A program made the position numbers and the translations under genes. This document shows, piece by piece, positions 44,201 through 56,809 of a stretch of DNA of 64,000 bases. The DNA lies in the NCBI GenBank assembly GCA_951799425.1, contig OX637393.1, positions 13,312,744 to 13,376,743 of the forward strand, read 5' to 3'. The DNA is from Ilex aquifolium (taxonomy: Eukaryota > Streptophyta > Magnoliopsida > Aquifoliales > Aquifoliaceae). Position 1 is the first letter of the stretch. Every line of letters begins with the position of its first letter. Below the pieces are notes generated by a model. That model worked only from the letters and a program-made list of their open reading frames with translations, was not told the DNA's origin and ran no database searches.

Positions 44201-47200
44201 AGAATAGTCTAAGCACAGGGCTAGACCCTGGGAGGTGGCCTTCAGACTCTGTTGAAAGCCTCTAAAAGCTGCCAGGCCATAGTAAAGGTCATCTTCCACC
44301 CTGAATTCTCTAGAATAAAAGCTCCGACCAACAGAGATCCTATGCCTAGAAGGATTCTCCTTCATTACCAAATCCATCCCTTGTAATATATCACGAGGGA
44401 TATGAAGGAGATTTCCACTTAAGTAATCTTTTAGCTTGCAAAACTTGAGCTCATTTACTAATTTAATAGTAAATATATACGAGCGACCCTTCTTGTCATC
44501 ACCATCAGAGAACTCCACCTTGAAATGCCCAGTGGGCAGTAGCACTGCACTGAAGATGTTCTTCTCACCATCATACGCAGTCATTTGCAAAGGAAATCGG
44601 GTGGGGTCATCAGAGAATAGCTTGTCCCTGATCAAACGCAGATCAGATTTCGGAATTGGTTTTCTTGAAGAGCGACTGCTGAGAGACATATCTGGTTTAA
44701 TATCAACATCATAGTGCATTATGGTGCTCTCTGGATTGAATCTGACTGGAAAATGGTTGGCAAATAGCCTCACCGACCTGACAGCAAGCGTGCCCCCTTT
44801 GTCAGGCCGTTTTATGGGCAGAACTCTGTTCTCTGTACTTTCCACAAAACTCAATCGAGACTTCTGTTCTGAAATTTCTAATGACTCGATATCTGGAATA
44901 ACAGGATCCATATGAGACAAAAAAAAACATACAAACAATTAGCCAAATCTTTGAGTTTCTATCAATAAATGATTTCTATAATTCAATTGATGAGATATTT
45001 AGTAATTGGGATTAGTGCAACTTGATCTGATCAAACACTAAATACATGAGTTCTATCAAACAAAAAGAGCATATGGAGCAAAGGCAATCTGAGAACAACA
45101 AAAACCCACAATCAACGCTACAATTACACACATAAATTGTAGTTAAGGCCATAGTTATCAAATCGTGTATCGGAAGGCGTATCGTTTTTTAAAAATAGTG
45201 TATCGTATCGTGTATCGTAAGATACGGTGTAATTTTAAATAAATAGTAATAAAATATATATACCTTCGGAAAAAAAAGATTACACTCATAAAAATATAGA
45301 ATTTCATTAATACTCCACCAACTATTCAAGTCATCAACATAGTTCACTTATATTATAATGCAAAGTTCACAACCATAGCTTTGTAAATAAATTAGGGACC
45401 AAATAAATTATCAAATAAATAGCTTTGTAAATAAATTAGGGACCAAAAAGGCAGCTGCAGCTTTGTAATAATTCACAAAAAAAAAAAATATTTGGCTTTG
45501 TAAATAAATTAGGCAGCAAACATCACAGAGGAGAGAAAAAGAGGAATTTTATTTTTTTTTGTAAACACTAGCCACTAAACGACGTCATTTCAGTGGCAGG
45601 GATAAAAAAAATCAGCCTCTTATTAATACAAAACGACGTCGTTCCAGGAAAAAAAAACAGCTTTTGCGCGTATCGTTCGTATCGTACCGATACGTATCGT
45701 AAAAGCGTATCGTGTATCGGACGATACGACGCAAAAACGATACAGACCTACGATCCGTATCGTTTTGGCTCCGTATCGAAACGTATCGTACGATACGTAT
45801 CGCATATCGTACGATACTAACAACTATGGTTAAGGCATATACCAGTGCTTTCATGTTACTAGAAGAAGTTGAAACCAACCAAAGTTTGAAAAAAATCAAC
45901 AGGCCTTTTGATTTTGTTGTAATCACAGTTATAATGACAACTGAAATGTTCATAAACATCAAAAAGCTCCCCCAAGTACCCATATTATAACCACAACTAC
46001 GGCTACAATAGTATATTTCAATTCCAAACATGCCACCAATTCAAAAGAGACCACTCATCTATAAAGCTATTACTTTTCCCATTATATCCTTCCACACCCT
46101 CAAAATCATTTCTATCACATATAGGTACAGTTGTCGACGTTGCAACACAAGTAGATTAATTTTTTAACTAGTCAAAAATCTTAAAATGCAATACAAAAAC
46201 TTTGAATCCATGGACCAGTAATTCAAAAAATAGCAGAAAAGAAAAAGAAACAGACCCTTCTCACATGTCTATAGTCATAAATATATAAATTATAACTATG
46301 AACAAAATTCATGCAAAGAAAAATTTAGGGTGCGTTTTTTTGACATTTTTTGTTTTTATTTCAGTTTTTATCAAAAAAACCAACACAAATGTATTTGGTA
46401 TTTGTTTCTTCTTTTTTTTTTGTTTCATCTAAGTTGTCTTGAAAACAAGCTAAAAAAAATGGGAAAAAGAAATCATGTTTCAGGAAACAACCCAAAATAG
46501 AAACACGCAGTGGCTGCCTCAAAATTTTTTAATGAGGTCTCCACTTCGATCCGAGTTAACAACAAAAGAGGGTTATTTCCTCCATCGTCTCACACTCCTC
46601 ACACATCTCTCTGTTCTGGAAGACGAAGAACAAACGCACCCGAAGGAGACGATGAAGCTTTGCTCCTCGATGCTTTGAACCCAAAACCCAGAATCCCAAT
46701 CGATCTCTCTCCTGATAGAAAGAAGTCGTCCTCGCTTCTTTAGAATCTCCATCAATCTCTCTCTCTCTCGCTATGAAGGTAAGTGTAAATAATCTATATA
46801 CATAGATTTATATATATATATATATATGCTTATATAGGCATTGAATAGGTCAAATATGTGGATTTTAGTGTATTTGTGTGAGTGCGTGTGAATGTGTTAT
46901 GTGTGTTTGAGTGTGTGTTCTGTGTGCAGATCCATCATAGACCCGTCCCCCCTTTTTTTACATTTTCCCCTAAAAAAATTCCATTATGTGTGTTCTTTGT
47001 CGGTGTGTGTGCTGAGTATGTGTGTGAGCGTGTGTTATGTATGTGTGTGAGTTCTGTCTGTGTGTTGGTGTGTGTGTGAGTGTATGTCTGTATGTTCTAT
47101 GTGCTGAGTGTGTGTTATGCATGTGAGTGTGTTGAATATATTGTTGGGTTGAAATTTATATGTTATACAGAATTGTTAGTGAATGAATGGTTATACGTTA

Positions 47201-50200
47201 TATAGAACGGTTATATGTTACATAGAATTGTGTGAATGGTTAGTGAATTTATATGTTAGTGAATGTTGAAATTCATGTTTGGAATATATTGGGAATTTGT
47301 TGTAGATGGAAATGGGTAATGAACAAATTACTTGTTGTGTGAGTGTTCGTTAAGGATATAACTTGTTTTTTGTGAAGTGGTTACCAAACATGTTTTTAGC
47401 TTTTATTTTCATAATTTAGTAAACACAAATGACTCACAAATATATTTTCTATTTTTAGTATTTACCACAACATAAAACAAAAATTTTCTCTATTTTTTAT
47501 TTTTTTGAAAACGCGAAAACAAAAAAGTTACCAAACAACCCCTTAAAAACATCCATATTAATTTAAATTAAGACCACTCAAGTCAAAGAAGTATGATATG
47601 AATTTTTCACGGCAACATGTTGTCTAAGCAACTAAGAGTACAAAAAAAAGAAGAGAGAGAGAATTATTAACAATCCAAACTGCTTAATTAAAAAAGTGAA
47701 ATGTTCCTGGCTAGGAAGCACGAACACTTCATTTTGGACAAAGTATTAGTGTCAGACATGTCTAGGACATGGACACGCTCGAACATGTGTCGGACACGTT
47801 AAAATGAATGTCTGATTTTTTTATTGTTAATTTTTTTTTAGGATACGTTGGGGACACGCAACCGACAAACTCAGGACATGATGGGGATACGCAGCTGATA
47901 CGCTCAAGACACATTGGAGGGAGGGACACGTTTTGAAATTTATTTTCAAATTTTTGAGAACTTCTCAGAAAATTTTATAATTAAGAGCTATTTTTATAAT
48001 TTTAAAGGAATATGAGTCACAATCATAATGTAAAAAAAGTTATAATCATTACATTAAGGATAAAACTGTGCTGCACAAATTTGTTAGCACAAATCTTGTA
48101 TCCCAAGTGATGTGTCAAAATCTCATGCATTGAATTTTGGTAGAGTTAGTGGACCCCACTAATCCAACCACCAGCATTGATTTGGGATACAAAATTTAGG
48201 CAACAATTTGTGCAAAATAGCATTGCTCTTACATTAAAGATAAGACATAAATGTAACATAATTTTGAATACAAATATGAAATTATATACAAATGAATTTA
48301 ACTTTTAAATATGAAAGTAATGAGCAAAATTGGGACTACAAAATTAGGGCTATTGAAAATTGATGAAAATTCGTGTTACGAAGTGGAATATTTTTTAAAA
48401 TAAAAGTTGTAGTAGTCATTGATTGTTGAATCATGGATGTTAATGTTGAATGTATATCAGTATATCTTATATTGTATTTTTTATACAGTGATATTATGAT
48501 GTGAATTTTTAGAATTAGGGAAATAATGAATTAAAAGATCATTATGATAATATTTTTAATTTCTCACATGATTATATATATATATAAAATTTAACGTATC
48601 GCCAACATGTCTGTATTTTATTTTTTTTTTAAATTTCATGTAGACGTGTTGGTGTCGTGTCGTATCCGTGTCCCGTATCAATATCCGTGTTTCTTATAGT
48701 CCTAGTTAACTCATCAAATACAACACCAAAATGTACTCAAAAAAAAAAAAAAAAAAAAACTATCTTCAATCCGGCTCTAACACGTGCAAAATTCAACCCA
48801 ATCAACACCCTACTTCAAAAACATCTGCGATTCCCCCCTTTCATTGGTCTATAACTCTAAATATATCATGGTAACTAAATCTACTCAGCAACCAATTTAA
48901 CTTTAACTTGGACTGTTAAAACTTCCCACTTGTGGAATGGATTTTAACATAAAACAAGCAACTTAGTGTACCAATGAAAGAAGGAATCTTGATGACCAAA
49001 GCTGCTTTAATCATAACAGCCCAACAAACCATCAATCACAATCACAATCACAAAAACAGCACTCAATGCACATGTATAGAATTTACCCAGTCAAAGTTTA
49101 TTTGGCTATGGACTACAAATTTAATAGTGATACTCACACTCGAAATCTTTTTTACTTTCCATGTACTGCAATCATTTCCAGCATAACCAATACCTCCGCC
49201 AAATATTCCAAAAACTGTTACGACTATCCCCAAAAACAATAGCAATGCTCGGATCGTCACTGACACTTTTCCTCTTTATTTTTTAACAGGTACTAAATTT
49301 CATGCCAGAGAAAACAAATACCCTCTACCCGTACTCCAACCAAATAAATACATCTAGATAGAACCACTAAAATTGTGATAAATATACTTGAAACTTCATA
49401 TAGATCACATCATCCTTGCACAAATATCATCAAAATACACATGGAAACATACTGTAATTTCAAAAACACATAGACAACACACAATATCTTCAATAATAAC
49501 TTCAACAAGTCACACAAACAGATCAACAAAACTTATATAAAAAACTGAACAGAAAATCAATCATCTCGTAAAGATGAATTAACTCAGTCAATTAACACAG
49601 CCCCTTTTTACAACAATCTTGTATCTGTATCATACCATAACACCATGATACCCAATATTTATACCTCCCAACCAATCACACTAGATCTTGAGAACAAACA
49701 GAGCAAATCACATAGAAGCGCTTAAATACACACTGATATAAAATGTAAACTAAGATTAAAGGTAAGAGATCTACCAGGAAGAGTTTGTTCAGGAACCCTA
49801 TCAGAGAGAGACCGATCTTGAGACTGAGGAAGAGTTTGTTCAGGAACCCTATCAGAGAGAGATCGATCTTGAGACTGAGATTGAGATTGACCAGGCACAG
49901 AAGTGGGAATCGAAGGCCTCACACTCCAGACTCCTCTTCCTCTACCTGCTGCTCCACCATACCCACCTCTGCCATACCCTTCAGTTGACTCCTCCCTCGT
50001 GGGCCCCACACCGTGAACACTCCCTTGTGGTGGGCCTGGTGGCCTGTAAGCTCCACCACCCAGATCTGTGTGACTTGGCCTAATACCCGACTGTTCCCCA
50101 CCAGTCTGGGTGGGACCCCTACCCCTACCCCAACCTCTTCCTCTTCCATCACCACCACCACCACCACCACCATGATACTGTCCCTCCTGCTGATACTGTT

Positions 50201-50417
50201 GATCTGGATAATTCACAACCCTACCGCCGCCGCCACGATTACGACCACCACCACGATTACGACCACCACCACCTTGATACTGATCCTGCTGCTGGTACTG
50301 TGGCTGTGGGTAATTCCCACCTCTGCCGCCGCCGCTGCCACCACTATTACGACCACCACCGCGATCACCACGGCCGCGAGCACCACCACGGCCACGGTTG
50401 TAGTTCTCTCTCTCCAT
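41273..50417 (-). CDS. AGO2: ARGONAUTE 2-like protein (AGO2/AGO3 clade), three exons, 1097 aa
   Basis: Exons 50417-49775, 44892-43695 and 42725-41273 join to 3294 bases in frame. Introns are 4882 and 969 bases (donors GTAGAT and GTATGT; acceptors TTCCAG and GTGCAG). The product is a small-RNA-guided slicer of the AGO2/3 clade, which in plants acts in antiviral silencing, DNA repair and stress responses. Exon 1 is a Gly/Arg/Gln-rich arm with many RG and GR pairs (possible arginine methylation sites). Exon 2 has the N domain (LFANHFPVRF), linker and PAZ (about 430-570). Exon 3 has MID and PIWI. PIWI motifs GADVNHP (D832), FRDGVSEGQF (D905) and PVYYADLVAYRGR (D1040) give Asp-Asp-Asp; the last Asp replaces the His of AGO1-type proteins, which marks this clade. 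A Ser-rich insert precedes the MFFV C-terminus. The start is MEREN; an upstream in-frame Met at 50441 is less likely because clade members start MER. It has no visible break. Confidence 0.93.
42726..43694 (-). other. AGO2 intron 2
   Basis: 969 bases, AT-rich, GTATGT...GTGCAG. Nothing else recognised inside. Confidence 0.8.
45150..45828. mobile_element. MITE with 8-bp target duplication in AGO2 intron 1
   Basis: 679 bp, starts CATAGTTATCAAATCGTG; the complement of its end reads CATAGTTGTTAGTATCGT. Flanked by perfect GTTAAGGC repeats (45142-45149 and 45829-45836). Both ends are packed with TATCG/CGATA words, so the ends can pair with each other. An 8-bp duplication points to a hAT-type mobiliser. 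Confidence 0.8.
46327..47544. mobile_element. Possible non-autonomous DNA transposon in AGO2 intron 1
   Basis: Ends AGGGTGCGTTTTTTTGACA and, on the complement, AAGGGGTTGTTTGGTAACTT form a loose terminal inverted repeat of a type common in plant MITEs. No clean target duplication. The interior has an exon-like stretch (46540-46777) and a TGTGTG-rich zone (46850-47140). Confidence 0.45.
47713..48697. mobile_element. Possible MITE with GGACACG subterminal repeats
   Basis: Left end AGGAAGCACGAACAC; right end, complement, TAAGAAACACGGATATTG. GGACACG/CGTGTCC-like words cluster at both ends. No clear target duplication; interior AT-rich. Confidence 0.4.
49776..49877 (-). repeat. 51-bp coding tandem duplication in AGO2 exon 1
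   Basis: Two 51-base units differing at one base (ACCGATC versus ATCGATC) encode two identical 17-residue segments with SLSDRVPEQTLP, just before the exon 1 donor. The repeat keeps the frame. Confidence 0.92.
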
Positions 50418-50506
50418 TGAATCAGCAAAGAGCCACACCACACTTACCCCCCCTCCACAACAAGACTGAAGACTTCCCGAGTGGTTTTGGATTTTGATGC
50501 TTTGTT

Positions 50507-50514
50507 TTTATATA
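50507..50514 (-). promoter_or_regulatory. TATA box of the AGO2 gene
   Basis: CTCTATATAAAAAC on the minus strand, about 90 bases upstream of the start codon, which would give a leader of about 60 bases. Confidence 0.6.
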
Positions 50515-50523
50515 GAGAGTGGG

Positions 50524-53500
50524 TGGTGTTAAATGACGGAAATGAACAGACTTTAAGACTAAGATTCGAACAGGGATTAGGTCAAACGTTTGGGCTGAAG
50601 GGTAAAGAAGACAATGCAACAGAAGCAAGGAAGAGATCGGTTTGAGGGGGGGGAAGAATCCGGGGTATTGCAGTCCAGAAGGATCGACGAAAACGTGGCG
50701 CTGTGTTGCCCTTTGTAAGGAAGGGTTAGGAAAGCTAAAGTAACGGGAAGGTTTTTTATAACTAGTAGGTGAACAACACTTTGTATCTTGAAAACAAAAT
50801 TATTAAAAAATTTAATTCATATTTTAAAAGGTCTAATTTTTTAAATTACATGTGAAATCAGATAAAAAAAAATAAAATAAGAATGTGGTCTAAATTAATA
50901 TTTTATATTTCTTTTGATTAAAATAAAGCATATTGATATATTTTTATGTTATTAAGGATATAATATTGTAATTTTAGTTTTTTAAATAAATAAATTTAAA
51001 AAAAAAAAAAAAGTAGATTCAAAATGTTATTGGTCCCATTTAATAAGCTACTTCCCGGAAAGTGAGAGGAAGAGAGAGAGGTGGTGACTGGTGAGGTCGA
51101 TAACGTGGATGTGGTGTGGGGTTCGAGAGTAATGGCGTGGGGGAACATAGGGGTCAAGGTAGTTATGTACGGATGGATAGCTTTTGCTTTTTTGGCGTTG
51201 GTGAGGGATTCCTTGTCCATTGGGTTTGTTGGATTTAGGAGTGAGAGGGAAAGGGGGGAGGGGGTGGGTGAGATAATAAAGTTTCTTTTTGACCATGTGA
51301 GATTAGGAACCTATCTTAGTCTAATAGTATATTTTTTGGACTCTTTCAATTGTTCATGTAGATTTTTTTTTTTTTGATAAAAAAAAAAATTGTCCATGTA
51401 GACTAGGATGTTAATGGATGATATTGTGTGGTGTTGTATTTTCAAACTATATAAATTATATCATGTACTTTGACTCATATATTGTGGTAATATTTTGTAC
51501 AAATTATGTTTATGTCGTGTCAAAAAAATCAAGTTTAGTCGGGTTCTTGTCGTTTTTTGTTGAATTTGTGTCTACCTATTTACTTTATCGGTCTAGTGGG
51601 TTTCCCAATTTATCATGCGAGCCTGCTGAGGCTAAATCTCTATTAGTATCAATTTCACAAGTCGTGTGCAAAATTATCAAACCTAATATAGACATTAAGA
51701 AAATAACCATAGTATATTTAACTAAACATAATATACATAATTAGTAATACTCACATGTCTAGACACACTTCTGCAATACTAAAATATTGCGCATTGATTG
51801 AGATTTTTTAAATTATGCAGTTTAAAATTATAATGGACAAAAGAGAAAATAAGAGAGGCAATTGTAAATTAGTGGGGTTGCCTGACACTGAAAAGTGTAA
51901 TGATTGAGTTGTTTAACATTGAAAACCGTACATAGAAGATAATATTTTTGAGTAAGAAAAAAAAAATTGGGATGAATTTTGAACAATTGAATTAAAATAG
52001 ATTAAAATTGGATTAATCTTAACCGTTATTATATTTTTATGATAATTCAACTTACTAATTGTAATATTAGATAGATTTATAGCCTAAAATTGTATTAACA
52101 AATTTCTAAATTAGATTGGGTTAAGTGGTTAAATATCCACAAAACATAATTAAATCTCCAAAGCCACAAGTTACAGCTCTAATTATTTGAACAAAATATA
52201 GATATCAAGTCAAATCGGTAACAGAACAAGGTGATCTCAATCACACAGGTAACCCATAACCATACACAAATGGGTTAATTACAAAATGTCCTCTTTACGT
52301 TGTGTGATATTACAATTAGCTCCTCATAATTTCAATTCAAACAATTTGCCCCTTCAATTTTCACACATTATCTCAATCACCCTCGTTGTCATTATCTCTG
52401 CCGTGAAAAATTAAGAGAAGTTAACTCTCATCATTGTTAACTCCCATAGCAACCCCAAGAATGCATTCACACTTCAGCTGGCAGGCAGAACCCTATCCAC
52501 TCATTTCCCTAAATGCCCTTCGACTAGTAGCTTAGCCCATCCCCCTATCATTTGTGGTGACCTTCCCCAACCATCAGCCCACGACCACCACTTTCATCCC
52601 ACCAACACAAAGTTGATAATATAAACTCGTCTTGTTATTTCTATTATACATAAATGAATAACAACTCACACAGGCTACAATACACATGCACTGTCCTCCC
52701 TTATACAAGAGTTCTGTTTTTGGGACTTGATTGACTTGGAATTTAGTGTGCCATTCTTTTGTTGATTTCTCATGATGATTGTTGTTTTGTCGGCTACTAC
52801 GATAACAACTGGGATTTTGTTGGGTTGGGGGGGGGGGGGGGGGGGGGGGGTTGGGTCTTTGCCGCTAATTGTAATGGGGGATGGGTCCATGTGATGATGA
52901 GTTTAGTAGATTTTTCTTACCGTTCTTTATGACGATTCGTTTGAAGATGATTTGAAGGATCTTTTAAGAAAAGACATTAAAAGGTGTATTCTTATTGTCC
53001 GATACCGATTTGCAGAACTTCAAGTGGAGTTGGACTGCGACAAAACTTTTCTTTTTGTTTCACCCTTCTTCTCTCCTTTCTTCTCTTTCTTGGAAAACTT
53101 AAGAGTAAGTGTGTCAATCATGTCATGTGGATAGGTTTGTGCTAGGTTTTAGCGGGTTAGTTTAAAAAAACAATTAACCCCTTGCTCCATTAATTTACTG
53201 ACACAACGAATAGTGTCATATCAGATTTATGTCATATATAATCGTGTATAACTAATATATAAATGGGTTGTATCGTACATTTCTTTTAATTGACTTCACT
53301 TATTACTCGATTCGTTTATTAATCGTGTGGTGTTAAGTCTACTTATTTATAAAACGGGTGACTTAAGAAATACACAAACTCTTCAATTTCGTAACATACT
53401 CATATTATATGTTGACACCTCTACTTGAGAGTACTTATCATATATATATATATATGCTAGAGTATTTTACTTAAATACCCTTATAGGATCTTTATGAAGT

Positions 53501-53833
53501 GTGTTATCGAATTTAAAAAATTACGAGATTTACGTTTGAGTTTGTATTATTTAGAATTATAAAATTTAAGTTCAATCTAATTTAATTTTAATAACTCATT
53601 TAATTAGATTTAAGCTAGAATTATAGACAATATTTTATTAATTTTTTTGATGCTACACATTCCATCAAAGTAGAACAACGCTTTTATTGGGAATATTTTT
53701 TGAAGATTAAATTCTCTTACCCCACCACACTCTTTTTCCTCCCGTCGCCACCATACACCCCACACATTCTCTCTCTCTCTCTCTCCAAATTCCTAGTTCT
53801 AAATACCCATCAGAAGTAATAATATTATCTCTT
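50524..53833. other. Intergenic DNA upstream of AGO2, no supported gene
   Basis: AT-rich with A/T runs. The frame 51081-51377 (98 aa, one hydrophobic segment) has no recognised similarity, and its G-rich codons come from a GA/GGT-rich stretch. A Gly-coding-looking strand elsewhere is simple sequence. There is a TATATA run near 53441 and a CT run near 53770. Confidence 0.45.
52827..52850 (+). repeat. Run of 24 G
   Basis: Uninterrupted homopolymer inside TTGGG-like sequence. It is either a real G-quadruplex-prone tract or a sequencing/assembly weak point. Confidence 0.95.
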
Positions 53834-54043
53834 TCTTTCAATTTCCTTCAATACAGTGTTAGATGAGTAACATATGTAAAATTCTGAATTCCAATAGACA
53901 AGATTTTTCTTCGTGGGAAAATTGCTTAATAATGGTTAACACTCCACCAATAATAAAATGAATGAGAAAAAAATATTGTCCATTGAAATTCAGAATCTTA
54001 CACATGTCATTCATTTAGCACTGTATTGAGAGAAATTGAAGGG
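53834..54043. repeat. Inverted repeat, 68-base arms, 74-base loop
   Basis: Left arm 53834-53901 and right arm 53976-54043 are complementary at about 82% by eye. The arms contain matching words such as GAATTCAGAAT and CACTGTATTGA. Could be a MITE-type foldback or a small-RNA hairpin. Confidence 0.8.
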
Positions 54044-55485
54044 AAGAGGTAATAGAAGGAATCCGAATTTGCATAGGGGATAACTAGTTATAACCCGTAC
54101 CTAAAAGTATGATGAAACATAAAATTTGAGTGCCTAAAAAAATTTATCCCATTATATTAAATAATAATTATTTTCTTTCATTTCTTTGATTACATCATTT
54201 AAAATTTATATTTATCTATTATTTTCTTTAAAATATCGATAATTTTTTTTTCAAAATACATAATCCGACAAAATTTTCTCAACATAGGTATACTATCGTG
54301 TATGAATAATATTTAAAATAAAAATTATATTAAACTATAAATTAATCAAATATTAAAATAATTGGGCATGTGATATGAATGAGTAATGTGATATTTTTTG
54401 GGGAAAAAATGTGTAGGGGATAAAATTCAACTTGTGAGCAATCTTATTATATAGATTTGGATTAATTACCAAATTATAGTACTTTTTTTTAAAAACTTTA
54501 TTTACTCTACTATTATTTAAAATTATTTTCAATTTATCTTTATTTATGTAAAACTGTAATTTGAAATTATATTTGCAAAATATGCTTTTAGCAAAATTTT
54601 TTGAGAGCATATTTTACAATCACAGATTTACATTGAAAATAAGTAATTAAAAGTTGTGCTTTCACTGAACAATGATACATTTAAACATAAATCAAAATAC
54701 CCTACTAAGCAAAATCCTTATCTTAATTATTAGAAATCGGTTATCTGAATATTTTGCGATATAAGTTTAATAAATTTAAAAATTAACAATTTTTTAATAG
54801 TAAATAGCGGTGACCTAATGCGGGACATGATATTTTCAATCATTTCCCGCCACCATCTTACCACTACTCCTTATCGTCGCCCCGCCCCTATCACCGTTCC
54901 AATCCTATTATTGAACAATTACATGGTAAATTAATTTATTTAAAACAATAAATGTGAATTAGTTAAAAAAAATGATAAAAAAAATTCAAATTTAAAGTAG
55001 TTTTAAAAGGTGATAGATCAATGTATTTTTATTAATTAATTCAAAATTATGAGAAATTAATATTTGAGGAGGGAAGACTTCCTAAGCACTCTCTATTAAA
55101 TTAATTCCTATAATATATAGTATAGATTGATTGCTATATAGTATAGATAATATAGATGTAAAGAGAAGTTTGAAAGAGAATTGATAAAGGTAAAGGGTTA
55201 TCTTTATCAAAAAGAAATCAAATTTAAAAGAGCTGAATAAGAAGAAGCCACCTAACATTACTAAAATTACAAAAAAATCTAAATTGTAGAAAATTTGGAT
55301 TGAAATCTCACTACATTTAAATAGTACATAAAAATTTGGTCAAAAAGTTTATCTCATCTTCTTATTCTTTTCACATTTGTCCCTCTCCCTCTCGGAACAT
55401 TTCCTTGGAATATGATTCATTTGGGACGGTAGGAAGAGTCCATTTCCTAATTTTGCTTAAAGGAAGGTTCTTTTACTCTTAAGTT
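54044..55485. other. AT-rich intergenic DNA
   Basis: No gene or clear repeat recognised. Confidence 0.45.
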
Positions 55486-55884
55486 AGGTTTGCATTTCAG
55501 AAATTATTTTTCAGTTTTTGAAAATAATTTCTGGGAGAAAAGTTGTTTGGTCAACTTTTATTTTTATTTTTATTTTATGAAAACTGATAATAAAAAAGTG
55601 GATAGATTTAGAGAACAAGTTAAGACTGTTTTATATACTTTTGAAAATAACATTTTCAAAATTTAGAAAATATCACTACGACGACGACCACCACTACCAT
55701 ATTTCTGTTTTTATTATATTTTAGATTACTATCCAAACAAATTTTACTGTTTTCTATTCCGTAAAACTGTTTTTGGAATCATATAACAAAACAAGTTCCA
55801 CAACACAAAAACACCAAAACACACTTTTTTAAAACTCTTCTCAAAAATAATTTTTTAATATTATTTTTTGAGATGCAAACCAAA
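55486..55884. mobile_element. Probable MITE
   Basis: Starts AGGTTTGCATTTCAGAAAT; the complement of its end reads TTTGGTTTGCATCTCAAAAA. AT-rich interior of about 400 bases rich in AAAATAATTT. No exact target duplication found. Confidence 0.5.
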
Positions 55885-56279
55885 CCGGTTCAAAATTTTT
55901 CAAAACTACCCAAAATCAAAAGCAGATGCTATGCAATGCGGGTTGTTCAAGTTTTGGTAGAAAACTAAACAGGATAGATTAATTGTAACCATTTCACTAA
56001 TCTAAGGATAAAAAACGATTACGCAATTCACCACGTTGGGCAAACAAAGCCATTCGGCCCTATCGGATTGAGAATGCAAAGGCCATTTCTCAACACGCAG
56101 CATGGAGAAAGAAAGGGCTGGAGATAAATCAAAATTGAAGGACCATTTTAAGTGTATGGTTCAATGTGCGTTTAGGCAAATTTATCTGAACAAAAATGTA
56201 GAAATAACTATAAAAAATGAAAGTTGTCATATCCAGAGAGATAGATAGGTTCTATGCTTCACTTGCAATTTCCCAACCA
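55885..56279. other. Intergenic DNA
   Basis: Nothing recognised. Confidence 0.4.
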
Positions 56280-56809
56280 CTCTTCTTTGTACAACTGCTT
56301 TTTTATAGAATCAGTACTTAACCAAACAAAAAGCATTCAGACAATCTAGAAAGGCATCCAAATCTCTTTGTTTTAAAGCTAAGGACATGTCCATGATCTA
56401 CAACTTTTTTTTCAATGAAGTCTAAGGTTCAAAAATTATTGCCTTTTGCCACAATTTTTGAATGGGCAATGTTATAAAATCTAAATAAAATCCAAATGCA
56501 TATCATCTATTGGATAAAAAAAAAAAAATGCATACCATCCCTTGGATAAGTGAATTATATCAACTTTTTCAGTGTGACTCACTCATCCAACATTCATCCA
56601 AGGGATGATATGCATTTGTGTTTTAACTTTTGGGTTTTATTTGAGTTATGTAGCATTTTTCTTTCTGAATTGACTATTTTTTTTTATTTGTTTTCTACAA
56701 CGAGAAATCTCTCAGAAGGAGGTTGTACTAGACCCACCCTTGTATCCACCCTTGTAGAGTAAATTATGGATGTCTGCAATCATCTCGTAACCAAAGATAT
56801 CAGTTAAAT
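56280..56809. repeat. Duplicated AGO2 3' flank, first piece
   Basis: Similar to about 40230-40530, with shared words CATCCAAATCTCT, CCATGATCTA and GTAGAGTAAATT, though with many changes. The last 120 bases occur again at 59008-59134. Confidence 0.55.

Larger units (their letters stand above)
44893..49774 (-). other. AGO2 intron 1 (4.9 kb, transposon-rich)
   Basis: Bounded by exon 1 donor GTAGATC and acceptor TTATTCCAG, joining an Asp codon that fits the frame. It holds at least three small DNA-transposon-like inserts (45150-45828, 46327-47544, 47713-48697). The acceptor was chosen by frame; a different acceptor upstream in the same frame would add a few residues only. Confidence 0.7.

Noticed and set aside
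44895-44938. Separate start of the AGO2 frame at 44938 (MFVCFF...)
   Set aside because: That Met lies in the intron; joining exon 1 at the TTATTCCAG acceptor gives a full-length AGO2-type protein in frame.
45593-46031. Tyr/Arg-rich frames in AGO2 intron 1
   Set aside because: Produced by TATCG/CGATA repeats of the MITE.
50013-50420. 135-aa Thr/Ile-rich frame on the plus strand
   Set aside because: Shadow of the Gly/Arg codons of AGO2 exon 1 on the other strand.
51081-51377. 98-aa plus-strand frame with a hydrophobic segment
   Set aside because: No recognised family, no promoter or splice signals, sits in GA/GT-rich sequence; left as unsupported.
52675-52890. 71-aa minus-strand frame with a Pro run
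   Set aside because: The Pro run is the G homopolymer read in complement.
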